Below, piece after piece: positions 34,908 to 46,598 of a DNA stretch of 64,000 nucleotides. The translations under genes and the position numbers were made by a program. The stretch comes from Cubamyces lactineus (lineage: Eukaryota; Basidiomycota; Agaricomycetes; Polyporales; Polyporaceae): the NCBI GenBank assembly GCA_022376465.1, contig JACDTU010000002.1:992001-1056000 (forward strand), read 5' to 3'. Each line of letters opens with the position of its first letter. Within the stretch, counting starts at the first letter, position 1. The notes below the pieces were generated by a model. That model saw nothing but the letters and a program-made list of their open reading frames with translations, was not told the origin of the DNA and made no database searches.

Positions 34908-37900
34908 ATGTCCTCTTCTACGATCAATGAACTCTGCGCTCAACTGAGGCTTTTGCTTGATTCCTCCCCGGACGCTATCTCACTCAACGAGCTGCTCGCC
35001 CGCGTCGACACATTCGTGCTAGAATGCTCTGCATCCCCGGACTCGAGCGCGCTACTACACCAACTGGAAGACGAGCTTCAGGCGATCTACGACGACGTTG
35101 TCGGGCATGCACTCTTTCCTCAAGCCGATATCTTCCTGGCTTTCCTGTATCACCTCCGCCCCGTTCTACCGTCAAGTTCAATAATCTCGACCTGGTTTGA
35201 CTTGGTGCTTCGTCCGACCCTCCGCGAGCCGAAGCTGCCACTCCCCGCAGTGAACTATGCGAAGGAATTGATCATCTCTGCTCTGGATCCGGGCAGTAAT
35301 TTCTCCGCTACTGAGGAGGACGCTGCAGAAGTGGAGAAGCAGAAGGAGAGGATAGGCGACTTCCGGAGGCGCCTCATGGATCTGTATCTTTTGGACGCGT
35401 TCAACGAGAGCTCCGGAGATGACGTCCTGGAGTGGGCTGAACTGGACGAAGAGCAGAGGGAGAAGAAGGCGTGCTGGAAGGCAAATCTTGAGGACGTTCT
35501 AGTCAGGGTTGCACTTGAACGGCCCCAGGTAAGAGCCATCGGAACAGGCCTCTCGCTTGTAGTAGAACTAATGCCATAATGTACAGGACTTCCTCACTGA
35601 GCTCTATCATTGTTTTGTGCTCCCAAGCACTCGATTACAGCTCCTCATCCTGCTCAACGCCTATGTCTCGCAACCTGCATTTGTCGACAACGCTCACGTC
35701 CTCGCATCACATCCTCTCATGACAAGCCTTCTGCACTCTCTGACCTTTGACAACTCCTCTACTGTTTGTACCATTGCACTGACCGTCCTCATCAAGCTCC
35801 TGCCCATCTTTGCTGTCAAGGCTTGCGCGCAGTTGAAGCGCCTCCTTCCGCATCTGCTCATCGTCCTCGCACGAATACTGTGCTGGAAAGAGCGCCAATC
35901 CTCCTCTCCCATCATCCCAGTTCTGCCAGATCCCGAGGACGAGGATGATGAAGACGCGCTCGCCTCCGACGACGACGAAGACGTCGAGCGCGAAGGCTCC
36001 CGCCCGCTTCCCATCCGCGAAGATATTGAATGGGAGCGGCTCGAGCTCACATTCGACGGTCCGGCTTCCAAAGCCCCGTCGCCCGACCGCTACTTTACCT
36101 TCCTGTATTACCTGTTCCCGTGCAATACGATCCGGTTCTTGCGATATCCCGTCCGGTATCTGATGGACAACGAGGTGGACAGCCTGTACGCCATGGAGTG
36201 GGAAGACGCGCTGGACGAGGACAAGATCCGCAGCAAGAGCGAGGTACGTACTTGCCGCTACAGCGTTCGCCTGCGACTGAAGGGTGCCTAGCCGTTGCTA
36301 CGGAGGCACGTCCTGCATCCGCTGCTGATATGGAGGGAAGCGAAGGAGGAGCTGGAGCAGCCAGACTTTTGGGAGACGTACGGCATCCCGGGGATCGTCG
36401 GCGGGGCAACTATGCTAGAAGTTCATAATGCAGCTCTCGGGCTACGGCAGCAGCTCCCCAGTGGAGCGCCGCTTGGCGCAGGGTCAAGCACGCCCCCTCC
36501 TCTCTCTCGCCCTGCGTCGGTGGTTGACTCTGCTACGGAGACGGCTAGCAGCGCGCCTCTGTCCTCGTCGCTCGAGACTGTCCACCCAGAGTCAGAGGCG
36601 GGCCCTTCGTCCGCTCCTGCTGTGCGGAAGATCTCGCTTGCAGATATGGTCGCGACCTCAGTCGCACTCAAGTCTGGGATAGACATCGAGATCGTGGACC
36701 CGTCCCCCGCATGGTCTGCTGTGCTCTTCCCCGCTCAGGCTCGGAGCCGCTCGACCTCCCGCACAAAGTCCGACTCGGCGCAGTCCGCGGAGCACGCAGA
36801 TGCATCGTCGACGCACGCACACTCCGAGCCAGATACTCTGCAAGAGGATGGAAGCCTTCCCCGGCACGTCGCTCAAGCGATATCGGCGCTGCAGAGGGAG
36901 GTGCTGTTGTTGAAGACGGAGCTGAACCTCGAGCTGTGGACCACAAGGGAGAACGTGAAGCATATCGGACGCCTTTACAACGATCGAGTGCTCTCGCGGA
37001 CAGAAGAGGTTGAGCGCCAGGGTTTGGTGAGTCTCAATCTGCATCTTTTGGCATGAGGCGGGCTGATGGGCGCTGCAGCACAACAAGCTGAAAGAGTACA
37101 AGCACACGGTCATCCGGCTGCGGCAGGAGCTTGAGAAGGCGAAGGAGCAGGCACTAGCAGCGCGTACACGATACACGGACTGGAACAGAGAGCTGCAGGA
37201 TCGGATCGCTGGCTTACGCACTGAGAAGAAGGCATGGACTACCGAGGCTGCAGCGATGCGTGCTGCAGAGAAAGAAGCCAAGGTGACTGAGGCGCCTCGG
37301 CCTGCCATCACGTCCCGCTGACCATCCTTGTGTAGGATACATTCGCGGCACAAGGAAGGCTGCTTGCGGACGCGAACAAGCTCGTGTTCCAGCTGGAGAC
37401 AAGAATCAAGGAGAACGCGCATAAAGTGGACAGGTTGCACGATTACGAGACGCAGATCGACCAACTCATCACGCTGCAGCGACTGTGGTGCGTAGGAACT
37501 CCAGTAGGCTGCTAATTCAATATTGATGTGGTCACAGGGAGGCCGACGTTCACAAGATCAACAATAGCAAAGAGTACTTGGCAGCATTCACGAGCAAGTA
37601 TAGGAAGATGGAACTGCGGCTGCACGCAACGGAGCAAGCGCAACTTCAAATGCAGCAAGAAGCAGCGTGGGTATCAGGGAAGCTTCTGGGATCAGTTTGT
37701 TGTTGACAAAGAATGTACAGTGTGCAGAGGCAGAAGATCCTTGAGCTCAGCAACACCATCAAGCTGTACCAGAAAGAGCTGGAAGCGGCGCGCCGTCGTG
37801 ATGCGCTAGGGACAAGCGTGGGTGAGGAAGAATACCGACGATTGCAGGACACGAACGAGCGTTTGCGTAGGCAAAACGACGAGCTGAGGGAGGAGATTGA

Positions 37901-37997
37901 GGAAGTAAACGCGATGGTGGAATTGCTGAAGGGACGACAAGGGCTTGTGGTGTCTTCGCCGCGTTCGTCGCCTGTGCTGGGACCAGTGACAGCTTGA
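34908..37997 (+). CDS. tsc1: Hamartin homologue (tuberous sclerosis 1, Tsc1)
   Basis: Scaffold subunit of the TSC complex that, with Tsc2, inactivates Rheb and restrains TORC1. Exons: 34908-35528, 35587-36243, 36292-37026, 37079-37282, 37336-37487, 37538-37666, 37721-37997; 924 residues. The N-terminal half is helical with the hamartin pattern (LYHCFVLPSTRLQLLILLNA, TVCTIALTVLIKLLPIFAVK, then YFTFLYYLFPCNTIRFLRYP and VRYLM). A low-complexity Ser/Pro/Glu middle follows. From about residue 625 to 900 it is a long coiled coil (HNKLKEYKHTVIRLRQELEK; QRQKILELSNTIKLYQKELE), the region that binds Tsc2. The sixth intron (GTGGGT donor) was set by phase to restore QQEAAVQRQKILEL. It lies 280 bp upstream of hsp90 on the same strand; in mammals Tsc1 is reported as an Hsp90 co-chaperone. 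Confidence 0.9.
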
Positions 37998-38064
37998 GCT
38001 TGGGCCGAGTGTACTGAGCGCTAGACATGGGATCCCGGAATGGAAGGTGTTGTAGAACGTCGTG

Positions 38065-38082
38065 GAAGGTTTTCGAAGGTTC
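38065..38082 (+). promoter_or_regulatory. Heat-shock element 1 of hsp90
   Basis: Four alternating units GAA-gg-TTt-tc-GAA-gg-TTC with a single mismatch in the second unit, about 195-212 bp upstream of the hsp90 start. This is the binding pattern of the heat-shock factor trimer. Additional single GAA units lie just upstream. Confidence 0.8.
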
Positions 38083-38137
38083 GCGCGCAGGTGCAGGCAG
38101 AGAGACGGGCGTCTGTGCCTTTATGTGGACAGGGATG

Positions 38138-38150
38138 GAAGGTTCTCGAA
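38138..38150 (+). promoter_or_regulatory. Heat-shock element 2 of hsp90
   Basis: Perfect three-unit element GAA-gg-TTC-tc-GAA, about 130 bp upstream of the start codon. Confidence 0.85.
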
Positions 38151-38276
38151 TGGCGAGTCGAGCAAAGTACATAAACCCGCGTCCTCTGCCGCAGCTTCCC
38201 CAGCTTGTTTCTGTCGTTTGCATTCGTTTACCCATCTCTCCCTCTTACCCCCTCTTACGACCCCTCACGCTCAAAA

Positions 38277-40731
38277 ATGGCCTCTGAGAGCTTCGGCTTC
38301 CAGGCTGAGATCAGCCAGCTCCTCGACCTCATCATCAGTGTGTATTCATCTGTCTTCTGAGGTGGTCTTCAGCGCATCGATGCTAACTCGACCTTTGCAG
38401 ACACCTTCTACTCTAACAAGGAGATCTTCCTTCGTGAACTCATCTCCAACGCGTCCGATGCCCTCGACAAGATTCGCTATGCCTCTCTGACCGACCCCTC
38501 CGTCCTTGACTCGGGCAAGGATCTCTTCATCCGCATCACCCCCGACAAGGAGAACAAGATCCTCTCCATCCGCGATACCGGTGTCGGTATGACCAAGGCC
38601 GACCTCGTCAACAACCTTGGTACGATTGCCAAGTCCGGCACGAAGGTATGTCAATCGACGCGTCGCAGTGTGGCGTAAGACGCATCCAGGTAGCTGACGC
38701 GTTTGTCTACAGGGCTTCATGGAGGCGCTCCAGTCTGGCGCCGACATTTCCATGATTGGCCAGTTCGGTGTCGGTTTCTACTCCGCGTACCTCGTCGCCG
38801 AGCGCGTGCAGGTCATCTCCAAGCACAACGACGACGAGCAGTACATCTGGGAGTCCGCCGCCGGTGGCACCTTCACGATCACCCCTGATACCGTCAACCC
38901 CCCTCTCGGCCGTGGTACCGAGGTCCGTCTCTATCTCAAGGAGGACCAGCTTGAGTACCTTGAGGAGAAGCGGATCAAGGAGATCGTCAAGAAGCACTCC
39001 GAGTTCATCTCCTACCCCATCCAGCTCGCGGTCACCAAGGAGGTTGAGAAGGCGAGTTCTTTGTCTATTTGACGTGTACGAGGGCCGTACTGACCCTGCC
39101 TGTAGGAGGTTGAGGATGACGAGGAGGAGGTGAAGGAGGACAAGGAGGAGTCCAAGGTCGAGGAGGTCGAGGATGAGGACAAGGCGAAGGAGAAGAAGAC
39201 CAAGAAGATCAAGGAGAAGCAGGTCACGAACGAGGAGCTGAACAAGACCAAGCCGATCTGGACTCGCAACCCCAGCGAGATCACCCAGGAGGAGTACGCC
39301 GCCTTCTACAAGAGCTTGACCAACGACTGGGAGGACCACCTCGCCGTCAAGCACTTCTCCGTTGAGGGTCAGCTCGAGTTCAAAGCCATCCTCTTCGTCC
39401 CCAAGCGGTAAGTACACGAGGTATCCACCTCGCCATTGACAATATGCTCAACTTCGACCCAGGGCTCCCTTCGATCTCTTTGAGTCGAAGAAGAAGCGCA
39501 ACAACATCAAGCTCTACGTTCGCCGCGTCTTCATTATGGACGACTGCGAGGACCTCATCCCCGAGTACCTCAACTTCATCAAGGGTATCGTCGACTCCGA
39601 GGATCTTCCCCTCAACATCTCGCGTGAGACCCTCCAGCAGAACAAGATTCTCAAGGTCATCCGCAAGAACCTCGTCAAGAAGTGCCTTGACCTCTTCTCC
39701 GAGATCGCGGAGGACAAGGACAACTTCAACAAGTTCTACGAGGCGTTCGGCAAGAACATCAAGCTCGGTATCCACGAGGATGCCCAGAACCGCAGCAAGC
39801 TCGCTGAGTTCTTGCGCTTCTACTCGACGAAGTCCACGGAGGAGATGACCTCCCTCAAGGGTGAGTAGTTCGCTGTCCTACGACTGTATGCGAGCAATGG
39901 CTGACTTGGGCCCCCAGACTACATCACTCGCATGCCCGAGGTCCAGAAGAACATCTATTACCTCACCGGCGAGTCGCTCTCCGCCGTCAAGGACTCACCG
40001 TTCCTTGAGGTCTTGAAGAAGAAGGGCTTCGAAGTCCTTCTCCTCGTTGACCCCATCGACGAGTACGCTATCACGCAGCTCAAGGAGTTCGACGGACACA
40101 AGCTCGTTTGCGTCTCGAAGGAGGGCCTCGAGCTCGAGGAGACCGAGGAGGAGAAGAAGGCGCGCGAGGAGGAGGCCAAGCAGTTCGAGGACCTCTGCAA
40201 GGCGGTCAAGGACGCGCTCGGCGACAAGGTCGAGAAGGTCGTCGTCTCGAACCGTATCTCTGACTCTCCTTGCGTTCTTGTCACTGGCCAGTTCGGCTGG
40301 TCGTCGAACATGGTACGTAATCCTGCGTCTCTCACGCGCCGAACGTGTTACTGATGATTCGTCTACAGGAGCGTATCATGAAGGCGCAGGCTCTCCGCGA
40401 CTCTTCGATGTCGTCGTACATGGCGTCGAAGAAGACGCTCGAGCTCAACCCTCACAACGCCATCATCAAGGAGCTCAAGCGCAAGGTTGCGGAGGACAAG
40501 GCGGACAAGTCCGTCAGGGACCTCACGTACCTCCTCTTCGAGACCGCGCTGCTCACCTCTGGCTTCTCGCTCGACGACCCCACGTCGTTCGCGAAGCGCA
40601 TCCACCGCATGATCGCTCTCGGCCTCGACGTCGACGAGCAGGAGGAGTCTGCGCCTGCCGCGTCGACGAGCACCGAGGCGCCCGCATCGACCGAGGCCGC
40701 GTCGACCTCGGCGATGGAGGAGATCGACTAG
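38277..40731 (+). CDS. hsp90: Cytosolic heat shock protein Hsp90
   Basis: ATP-dependent cytosolic chaperone, 700 residues. Exons: 38277-38337, 38401-38645, 38713-39051, 39106-39407, 39463-39860, 39918-40312, 40369-40731. The N-domain ATP site is complete: [40 protein letters not shown] and [14 protein letters not shown]. An acidic Lys/Glu linker ([20 protein letters not shown]) follows, then the middle domain with the catalytic-loop Arg region ([20 protein letters not shown]) and the C-terminal dimerisation domain ([20 protein letters not shown]). The third intron has a GCGAGT donor; a GTTGAG donor 9 nt earlier is possible but would delete VEK of the conserved TKEVEKEV. The TPR-docking C-terminus reads MEEID instead of the usual MEEVD. 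Two strong heat-shock elements lie upstream. Confidence 0.97.
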
Positions 40732-41094
40732 ATGGCTCGCGGACCTCTGGGGGTTAGAGTAGATCTGAGCAGTTTTTTTTCCTTGTAATGTGTATATTAG
40801 GTTCATGTCGGGCATTGCTGTCTTGTTGCATCTCACGATCACACTCATGCGTACTATAGTAGCACCGCATTGAATTCATTCCTTGCATCTCTCATTTGGT
40901 GTGCTCGTGTGTGATGTGCGACCATCCAAATTCTCAAACTTAAAAGCTTCACTGCTGGACTGGCTGAAGTCGGGGACCGGGAAGCGACTAATCCATGGAT
41001 GCATGGTGTACAGTTACTGATTGATTCTCATAGATTGTTGTTACAGGTTTGTCCGTCGATTCAAGCGCCACACAGCAACTGTTAAGCCTCCCAT
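40732..41094. other. Convergent 3' flanks
   Basis: 363 bp between the hsp90 stop and the stop of the convergent methyltransferase gene. It contains a T-rich tract near 40770 and otherwise nothing recognised. Confidence 0.5.
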
Positions 41095-42185
41095 CTACTT
41101 CTTCCTCGCAACGACCAGGAATGTCTGGTATGGGTACTCGAAGAGACCTTGCGCCTCGTCGATCCATACCAGCCCTTCTTTACGCTGCAAGATGGCATCG
41201 ATGTCATCAATGACCTTCTGCTTGTCTTCGGGACTGAGGACCGCGATGTAGCTCTTGCTGCACGCGCGGTTGACGACGATGTCGCGCGTACCGTGGAGGA
41301 CGTAGTCCCACACGTTTTCCTCCTGGGGCTCGAAGTTCGCGAGGTAGGAGGGCGTGGAGAAAGCAGCACGCCAGAGCCCGAGCCGGAACTGCGGCGTACC
41401 GCTCTCGTGTCGCTCGATGCGGTCGCGGAGTTGGGCCACCCAGGCGGCGCGGTTGCTAGCAGGCAAACGTCACCTTAACATCCGACGGGTTGACAAAGAC
41501 AGCAGCAGCAGCATACCGGTCTTCGAGATTCCATATGAACGCGACGATGCCCTCCGGCTTGAGGATCCGAGCGAACTCGGCGACAGCCTTGTCGTAGTCC
41601 GGGCACCAATGGAATGCCTACGGCAGATACGAACTGAGATGAGCACGATGCAAACCGCTGGCGTGATGAGCGATGTCTTCTATACCTGGGCGATGACGAC
41701 CAGGTCTGCCCATCCGTCTTCGATGCCGGTCGTATCGAACGTGCCCTCTCGCACAGACGCACGCGGGTCAGACACGGTCTTCGTGAACACGTCGCGCATG
41801 CCCTCGCTCGGCTCGACAGCGCGCAGCTCCTTGATGGAGTCCGCCCAGTCAGGGTGTGCGAGTAGTGCGCGCGTGAAGATGCCCGTGCCCGCACCGAGCC
41901 TGTCGACGACGTTCAGGTTGTCAGTATCTGATATGATGGGATACGATGCAGTGAGAGGATGAGATGCTCACTCTACCACATTGAGCGGCGGTGATGCCCT
42001 CACCGACTGACGGATGTGGGCAATGGCATTGGCTTGGTAGGAAGGCCGGGCCCTAGATCAAACTCACTTAGTCCTCTCCGCCCCCGGAAACCCGGCGGCA
42101 TCGATCTTAGCACCTACCGGTCGTACAACTCATTCGTGCCCGTCCCAAAGCCCTGTTTGGCAAGCGCGTGGACCTTCTCGGACAT
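41095..42185 (-). CDS. SAM-dependent class I methyltransferase (Crg1/Tmt1-like small-molecule type)
   Basis: Predicted methyltransferase of 274 residues; target unknown. Exons: 42118-42185, 41972-42052, 41686-41899, 41517-41617, 41095-41455. The start MSEKVHALAKQGFGTGTNEL leads into YDRARPSYQANAIAHI, a common opening for this group. Motif I is VVELGAGTGIFTRALL (split after VVE by the second intron). The acidic motif II region is RAVEPSEGMRDVF. DLVVIAQAFHWCPDYDKAVA spans the third intron and matches the motif following post-I in the family. AFIWNLEDRNRAAWVAQLRD joins the last two exons. Similar fungal proteins methylate small toxic or lipid-like substrates, but nothing here fixes the substrate. 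The tRNA-Ser gene lies 409 bp upstream. Confidence 0.88.
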
Positions 42186-42583
42186 GGTGCGTTTATAGAT
42201 TGGGTTGGGTACAGGCAGAATTCCGCCTCGAGAAATTGTGCCACTCGCGGGGGTCAGCCGTGATAGGAATATGGATCGTACCTCCAGGATGCTCGCGCTA
42301 TATATACGCACAGAGCACCGCGCCGCAATTGCCGCCAATGTCACCATTGTGGTGAGGTCTCTGTTTAGAATCGCGATAACGGTCTCAGCCGTCCGAATGG
42401 TCGGACGGGAGTCCGATCTGGGACTACTGACTCGGACACTGTCTTCCAAGCTCATGCATCGCCTGATTGAGAAGCATCTCTCGCGCACATACACTGACTC
42501 TCAGACGTCCTTCTTCTTCCGCAGCTTACTCACACGGCTTTAATACACGGCAAACGGCGAAGCATGCCCAGGGAGCCAGATCG
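42186..42583. other. Intergenic region upstream of the methyltransferase
   Basis: Promoter of the minus-strand methyltransferase gene. A tatatatac stretch near 42300, about 115 bp upstream of the start, may be its TATA box. No gene seen. Confidence 0.4.
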
Positions 42584-42589
42584 AAAAAA
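42584..42589 (-). terminator. RNA polymerase III terminator of tRNA-Ser
   Basis: Run of six T residues on the minus strand, 4 nt beyond the mature 3' end of the tRNA. Confidence 0.85.
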
Positions 42590-42593
42590 GTGT

Positions 42594-42704
42594 CGACACC
42601 AGCAGGATTTGAACCTGCGCTCGGAGACCGAAACAGATAATCGAGTTGGTGATCAGGAGATCAGATATTCGAATCTGTCGCCTTAACCACTCGGCCATAG
42701 TGTC
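42594..42704 (-). tRNA. tRNA-Ser (CGA) with a 29-nt intron
   Basis: The minus strand folds as a type II tRNA. The seven-pair acceptor stem pairs GACACTA with TGGTGTC and has discriminator G. The D arm contains GGCCGAGTGGTTAAGGC (A box), followed by the anticodon stem ACAGA/TCTGT with loop TTCGAAA, a long serine-type variable arm (TTCGGTCTCCGAG) and the T arm AGGTTCAAATCCT (B box). The anticodon is CGA, reading UCG serine codons. An intron at 42639-42667 sits one base after the anticodon, the canonical position. The mature length is 82 nt. Confidence 0.96.
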
Positions 42705-43778
42705 TTGAAGAAACGCGTCTCCGACAGCACTATATAGTCATTATGTCAAGTACTTCGTTAAATCCCACAGTACACCTCAAGGCGACGACAACCAGTGTTG
42801 CCACCTGCCAGTTGTAGCACCGGTGGAGTAAGGGTTCATCTGCTACTGGTTCAATTATGAGCTGTGGCAGGCTGTGGCATACCCAGGTCGAAGCTATGGA
42901 ACATTGACTGGTGCGTGTAGCAACACCCGTCAACAATCGCTGAACATGCTCAGCATCAGCTGCACGACAAACGTGAGCGTTGGACCCTACTACTGGACGG
43001 TTGTCTTGTGGCAGCCGTCTAGATCTGCTATATCTCCGGATGCTACAGCGTGCACCTCTTATATGATTCCGGGAGTATGTGACCGTACAGATGGTGGGAA
43101 TATGATACCGGTGTTCTAACTTCTACAGGCCGCAGCCTGGTACTACGACAGCCCTACAGACACACCCAGTCGAGATGCACAGCGATCAGCAGCGCAAGTA
43201 CTGCAATGAGTCCCATTGGACGTCAACGTCGACGTATCGGACGCTCCGGTGACGGCAACAGTCTTTGGAACCAACCAGAGCTCACGTCACCGTTTCCTTC
43301 AAATGCAGAATCAAGAGTTGATGGTTGGTGTGCAACTGGGACCAGCCGCTGATACACTCTCATGACAGGCTGCATTGGGATTGCAAACGGTACGGGCCAG
43401 CCCACTCCCGCGGCGATCTCTTGCGTCCTCTTTCCGGTGTTTACAACACAGTATAATCGACGCACCCATCATAGGCTTGAACCGGTTGCGACCCAGGTTT
43501 CGCCCATATCGCACGAGCCAGTAAGGGGCGAAGTCGAGATATCGCTGCGGCGTACCAACCGCAACAGATATTCCCATGCGCCGAGTACTCCTGTCAAAGA
43601 ATAATGCACTGCTTCTGCCATTGTGATGCAGATGTGCACCATACCGCACCCTCGGTATATACCAGAGCAGCGGTGGGCAGTCTAACAGATGAAGGTATAT
43701 AAGCAAGCAGGCGGCCCAGCCCAGCCACATGAGCATGGCCGCCTGGTCGAGCCACCCTCATCCCTTCCGCAGCGCGGC
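42705..43778. other. Gene-poor interval
   Basis: 1.07 kb upstream of the DUF6533 gene and beyond the tRNA. Frames at 42874-43119 (+) and 43311-43736 (-) are open but carry no motif, and no intron structure makes a sensible protein. A tatataagc word near 43697 lies about 80 bp before the next gene's start and may be its TATA box. Confidence 0.45.
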
Positions 43779-45531
43779 ATGAACGCGACAACGGATAGCG
43801 TGTACTCCCAGTGGGAGGAGGCGATCATTGAGGAAGCGGCCGATTAGTGAGTGCATCAGATATCCTCACAGTTGAGCTTAGCTTAGGCTTTCCCTACCCC
43901 CCTAGCCGCGCCTACAATTCCGTCGATCTGGCAGCTTTCGGTAGGCTCGTATCCCTGCGTGTATGCGCGGTCTTCTGATGATCAACAACGACAGTTTTCA
44001 TTCTTTTTGAGTACTTGATCACCTTCGACAACGAAGTCGAATGCGTCTGGCGTCGGAAGCTTACATGGGCTAGACTCATCTTACTCCTTAATCGCTACAT
44101 CGCTCTTGTCCTCTACCTGCTATCCATCACTCCTCTCATACCGGCGGAAAATCTACTTGTACGTTGGCGGGCCTTTTCGGTCAGGTACAGAGCATGTCGC
44201 TGACGCTACTTCCTTAGGGGTGAGTGTCTCCAACACACGATGCGGTGACTGGATCACGACCAACGCCGGGTCCTCACAGATGTCAAGCACTCAACTATAC
44301 GATGCAAACATCTACGGTTCTTCTATATGGTGTATGGGCAGGCAAGTGCCTGTTCGGGTCGTCTCGCCAGTAAGACCCCATTAATTATGTCCCTTCTGTT
44401 CAGCATTTGCGGGCCTACGTGTGTACGCGATCAGCCACCACAACAGACCCATCACTATGCTCGTCGTGCTGCTGTCGCTAGTCCCTGTCGTGACTAACTT
44501 AGTATGTCCTTGCGTCAAAACCTTCTTCTACTCGGGTCGATCAGGCTAATGCCGTCCTTATGGGCAGTATCTTGAGATCCAACTCGTTGACACGTATTCG
44601 GAGGACACAGGCTGCGTCTCCGCGTTAGCCTTCTCATCATCACTCTGGCGTAGGTAAGTGCGCATCCTCCGTCCGGGCCCGAATCCGTCTATGCGTCTCC
44701 CCTTCCACATACTGATGTTCCCCAGTTGTAAGTTGCAAGTCTCCTCACATAGGCCCCACTTGTGAGGAGGCTCATCCGCGGCTACTTTACAGTGTCGATA
44801 TTGACAAGAGTATGTTCCGTCGCATACGAGGCCATCATCGTTGCCGTGACGTGGATGAAGACGTGGACGTACGTGCGCGCGAACGCCCTACCAGGCATCC
44901 CCAAGTCCGTCATGACTTTCGTACTCCATGAAGGCATACTCTACTTCACGTGAGCCCCTACTTCCGTTCCTGTAGCGTGTTCCGCCCGCTCAACATCGTC
45001 CGCCCGCTCAAAGCGTCATAATGGTCCTTAACGCAATCCAGCTCGTCTTCATCTGGGTAGAAGCCGACACACTCTCGTTAGCCCTGGCATTCCTAAACCC
45101 GTAAGTACCACCGCCCACCGTTGGCCGCCGGGCCCCAGCGACGCAGCTGACTCAGGCTCGCCATGGCACGCATACAGCCTCACGTCGATCCTCATCTCTC
45201 GCTTCTACTTCGGCCTCGACGAGCTCAGGCGCGAAGAGGAAGCGTCCGCGCTCCCGAGCCAGAGCTCCGGGCCCGCGACAACCATCCGCTTCGGGCGAGA
45301 GAGCGACATGGTGAGTGCTGGTTCTCCTCGGGCTCCCATCCCTGGGAGGCCCTACGCCCAAGTTGTCAGTTGCCAGTTGCCAGTTGCCACCAGTTGCTGA
45401 CTTCCGCCTTCCTTCGCGTCCGCACGCCTTTGTTTGGTCAGTACGAGACCGACTCCGAGATCAGCTTCGGCGACGTCGTCTTTGCGAAGGTCGTGTCGAC
45501 GTCGGAACCGTACGGCCGAGGCGAATATTGA
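43779..45531 (+). CDS. DUF6533 seven-helix membrane protein
   Basis: Member of a large, uncharacterised family expanded in mushrooms; receptor-like topology, function unknown. Exons: 43779-43846, 43906-43940, 43995-44184, 44280-44341, 44404-44501, 44568-44649, 44793-44949, 45014-45100, 45178-45310, 45442-45531; 333 residues. The N-terminal DUF6533 pattern is VFILFEYLITFDNEVECVWR, then WARLILLLNRYIALVLYLLS. The later helices are CQALNYTMQTSTVLLYGVWA, AFAGLRVYAI, NRPITMLVVLLSLVPVVTNL, CSVAYEAIIVAVTWMKTW and TVIMVLNAIQLVFIWVEA. The tail is polar. The third exon end was found by phase (AG|GTACAG), which restores RCQALNY. The fourth intron has a GCAAGT donor. The tail after helix 7 (SRFYFGLDELRREEEAS) is typical of the family. 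Confidence 0.88.
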
Positions 45532-46598
45532 CCATGAGCTTCACGAGCTTGCACCTCGCACCTACTAACCTACTACGCGCGCACGGTGTTCCTGGTGAAC
45601 CCAGCGCGCAGCCCTTCCTTCCCCCCCCCCCCCCCCGCGTTGTATGTACTCCTAGTGGTGAAGTATCTCAATGCTGTATCATATCTCGGACACCCGTGTA
45701 TCTTGGATCCAGAATGTCAATCCTCTCGAGGGCGTGCATCGTTACATACAACGCACCACGGCCAGCAGCTGTGTCACATTCGCCGCAAGCGACGATCACG
45801 GTACAGCATGTACTAGAGAGTCGATACGCACTCAATACGCAATACGCGGACACCACTTTTTCATTGCAGGAGCCGCATCCCAACAGACGAGCAGACAGAC
45901 AGACTTATGAGCAATAATTCAAGCTATACGATACGGATTCGTACGTATACTATGTACGTACGTACGTTCGCGCACACGACGACGACACATGGCTGGGGTG
46001 TTGTTATACGAGCGAGCGACGTCGGGTGCGTCCGCTTTCTAGAGCGACTTGAGCCCAGGCCAGCAGCAACAGCAGCAACGACAGTCGCTAATCACCACCC
46101 GCCACCACCCCACCGCACGCACGTCGACGTACACGGACGGGACCACAGCAACAGCACACACACAGGGAGAGAGACGGAGAGCGAGCGGCACAGACGCGTG
46201 CCTACTTGATACTTATCGAGACTCGTACGGGGTCCGGGTAAAGTCGGGAGAAAAACACAGAGACGGCGAGAGAAACGGGAGACAGGAGGTTAGGTGAGTG
46301 GGTGAGGGGGAGAGAGAAGGACGCGAGAGACGCGAGAGAGTGAAGTAGTACAATACACTATACACCAGAGATCGGAGTCGCGAAAGCAACGAAAACAACG
46401 ACAATCATCTGAATCATCAGCATTCCAGCGCATGTCCGCGCGCGGTTTTGTCCGTCCGCGGGAGGCACACACGAGCACGCCCAGCAGGCCACGAGGGAAG
46501 CAGAAGCACGCCAGCCGACTGTGTGGATGGTGGCTTGCCTGCCCGACGCTGCAGCGCGGCGACCGAAGACCGAGGATGACCGACGGCGGGCACGCGCC
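45532..46598. other. Low-complexity intergenic region
   Basis: Contains a 16-base C run, a tract of repeated acgt words near 45950-45970, a CA/GA-rich stretch at 46050-46350, and otherwise no sensible frame. It should hold the 3' UTRs of the two convergent flanking genes. Confidence 0.5.
45621..45636 (+). repeat. C16 homopolymer
   Basis: Sixteen consecutive C residues, about 90 bp after the stop codon of the DUF6533 gene. The length may vary between reads or isolates. Confidence 0.8.

Noticed and set aside
38707..39417. 236-codon minus-strand frame antisense to hsp90
   Set aside because: Leu/Val/Asp-rich shadow of a strongly codon-biased gene; no independent support.
43311..43736. 141-codon minus-strand frame next to the DUF6533 gene
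   Set aside because: No motif, no splice-compatible neighbours, unusual composition, and it overlaps another frame. Probably chance.
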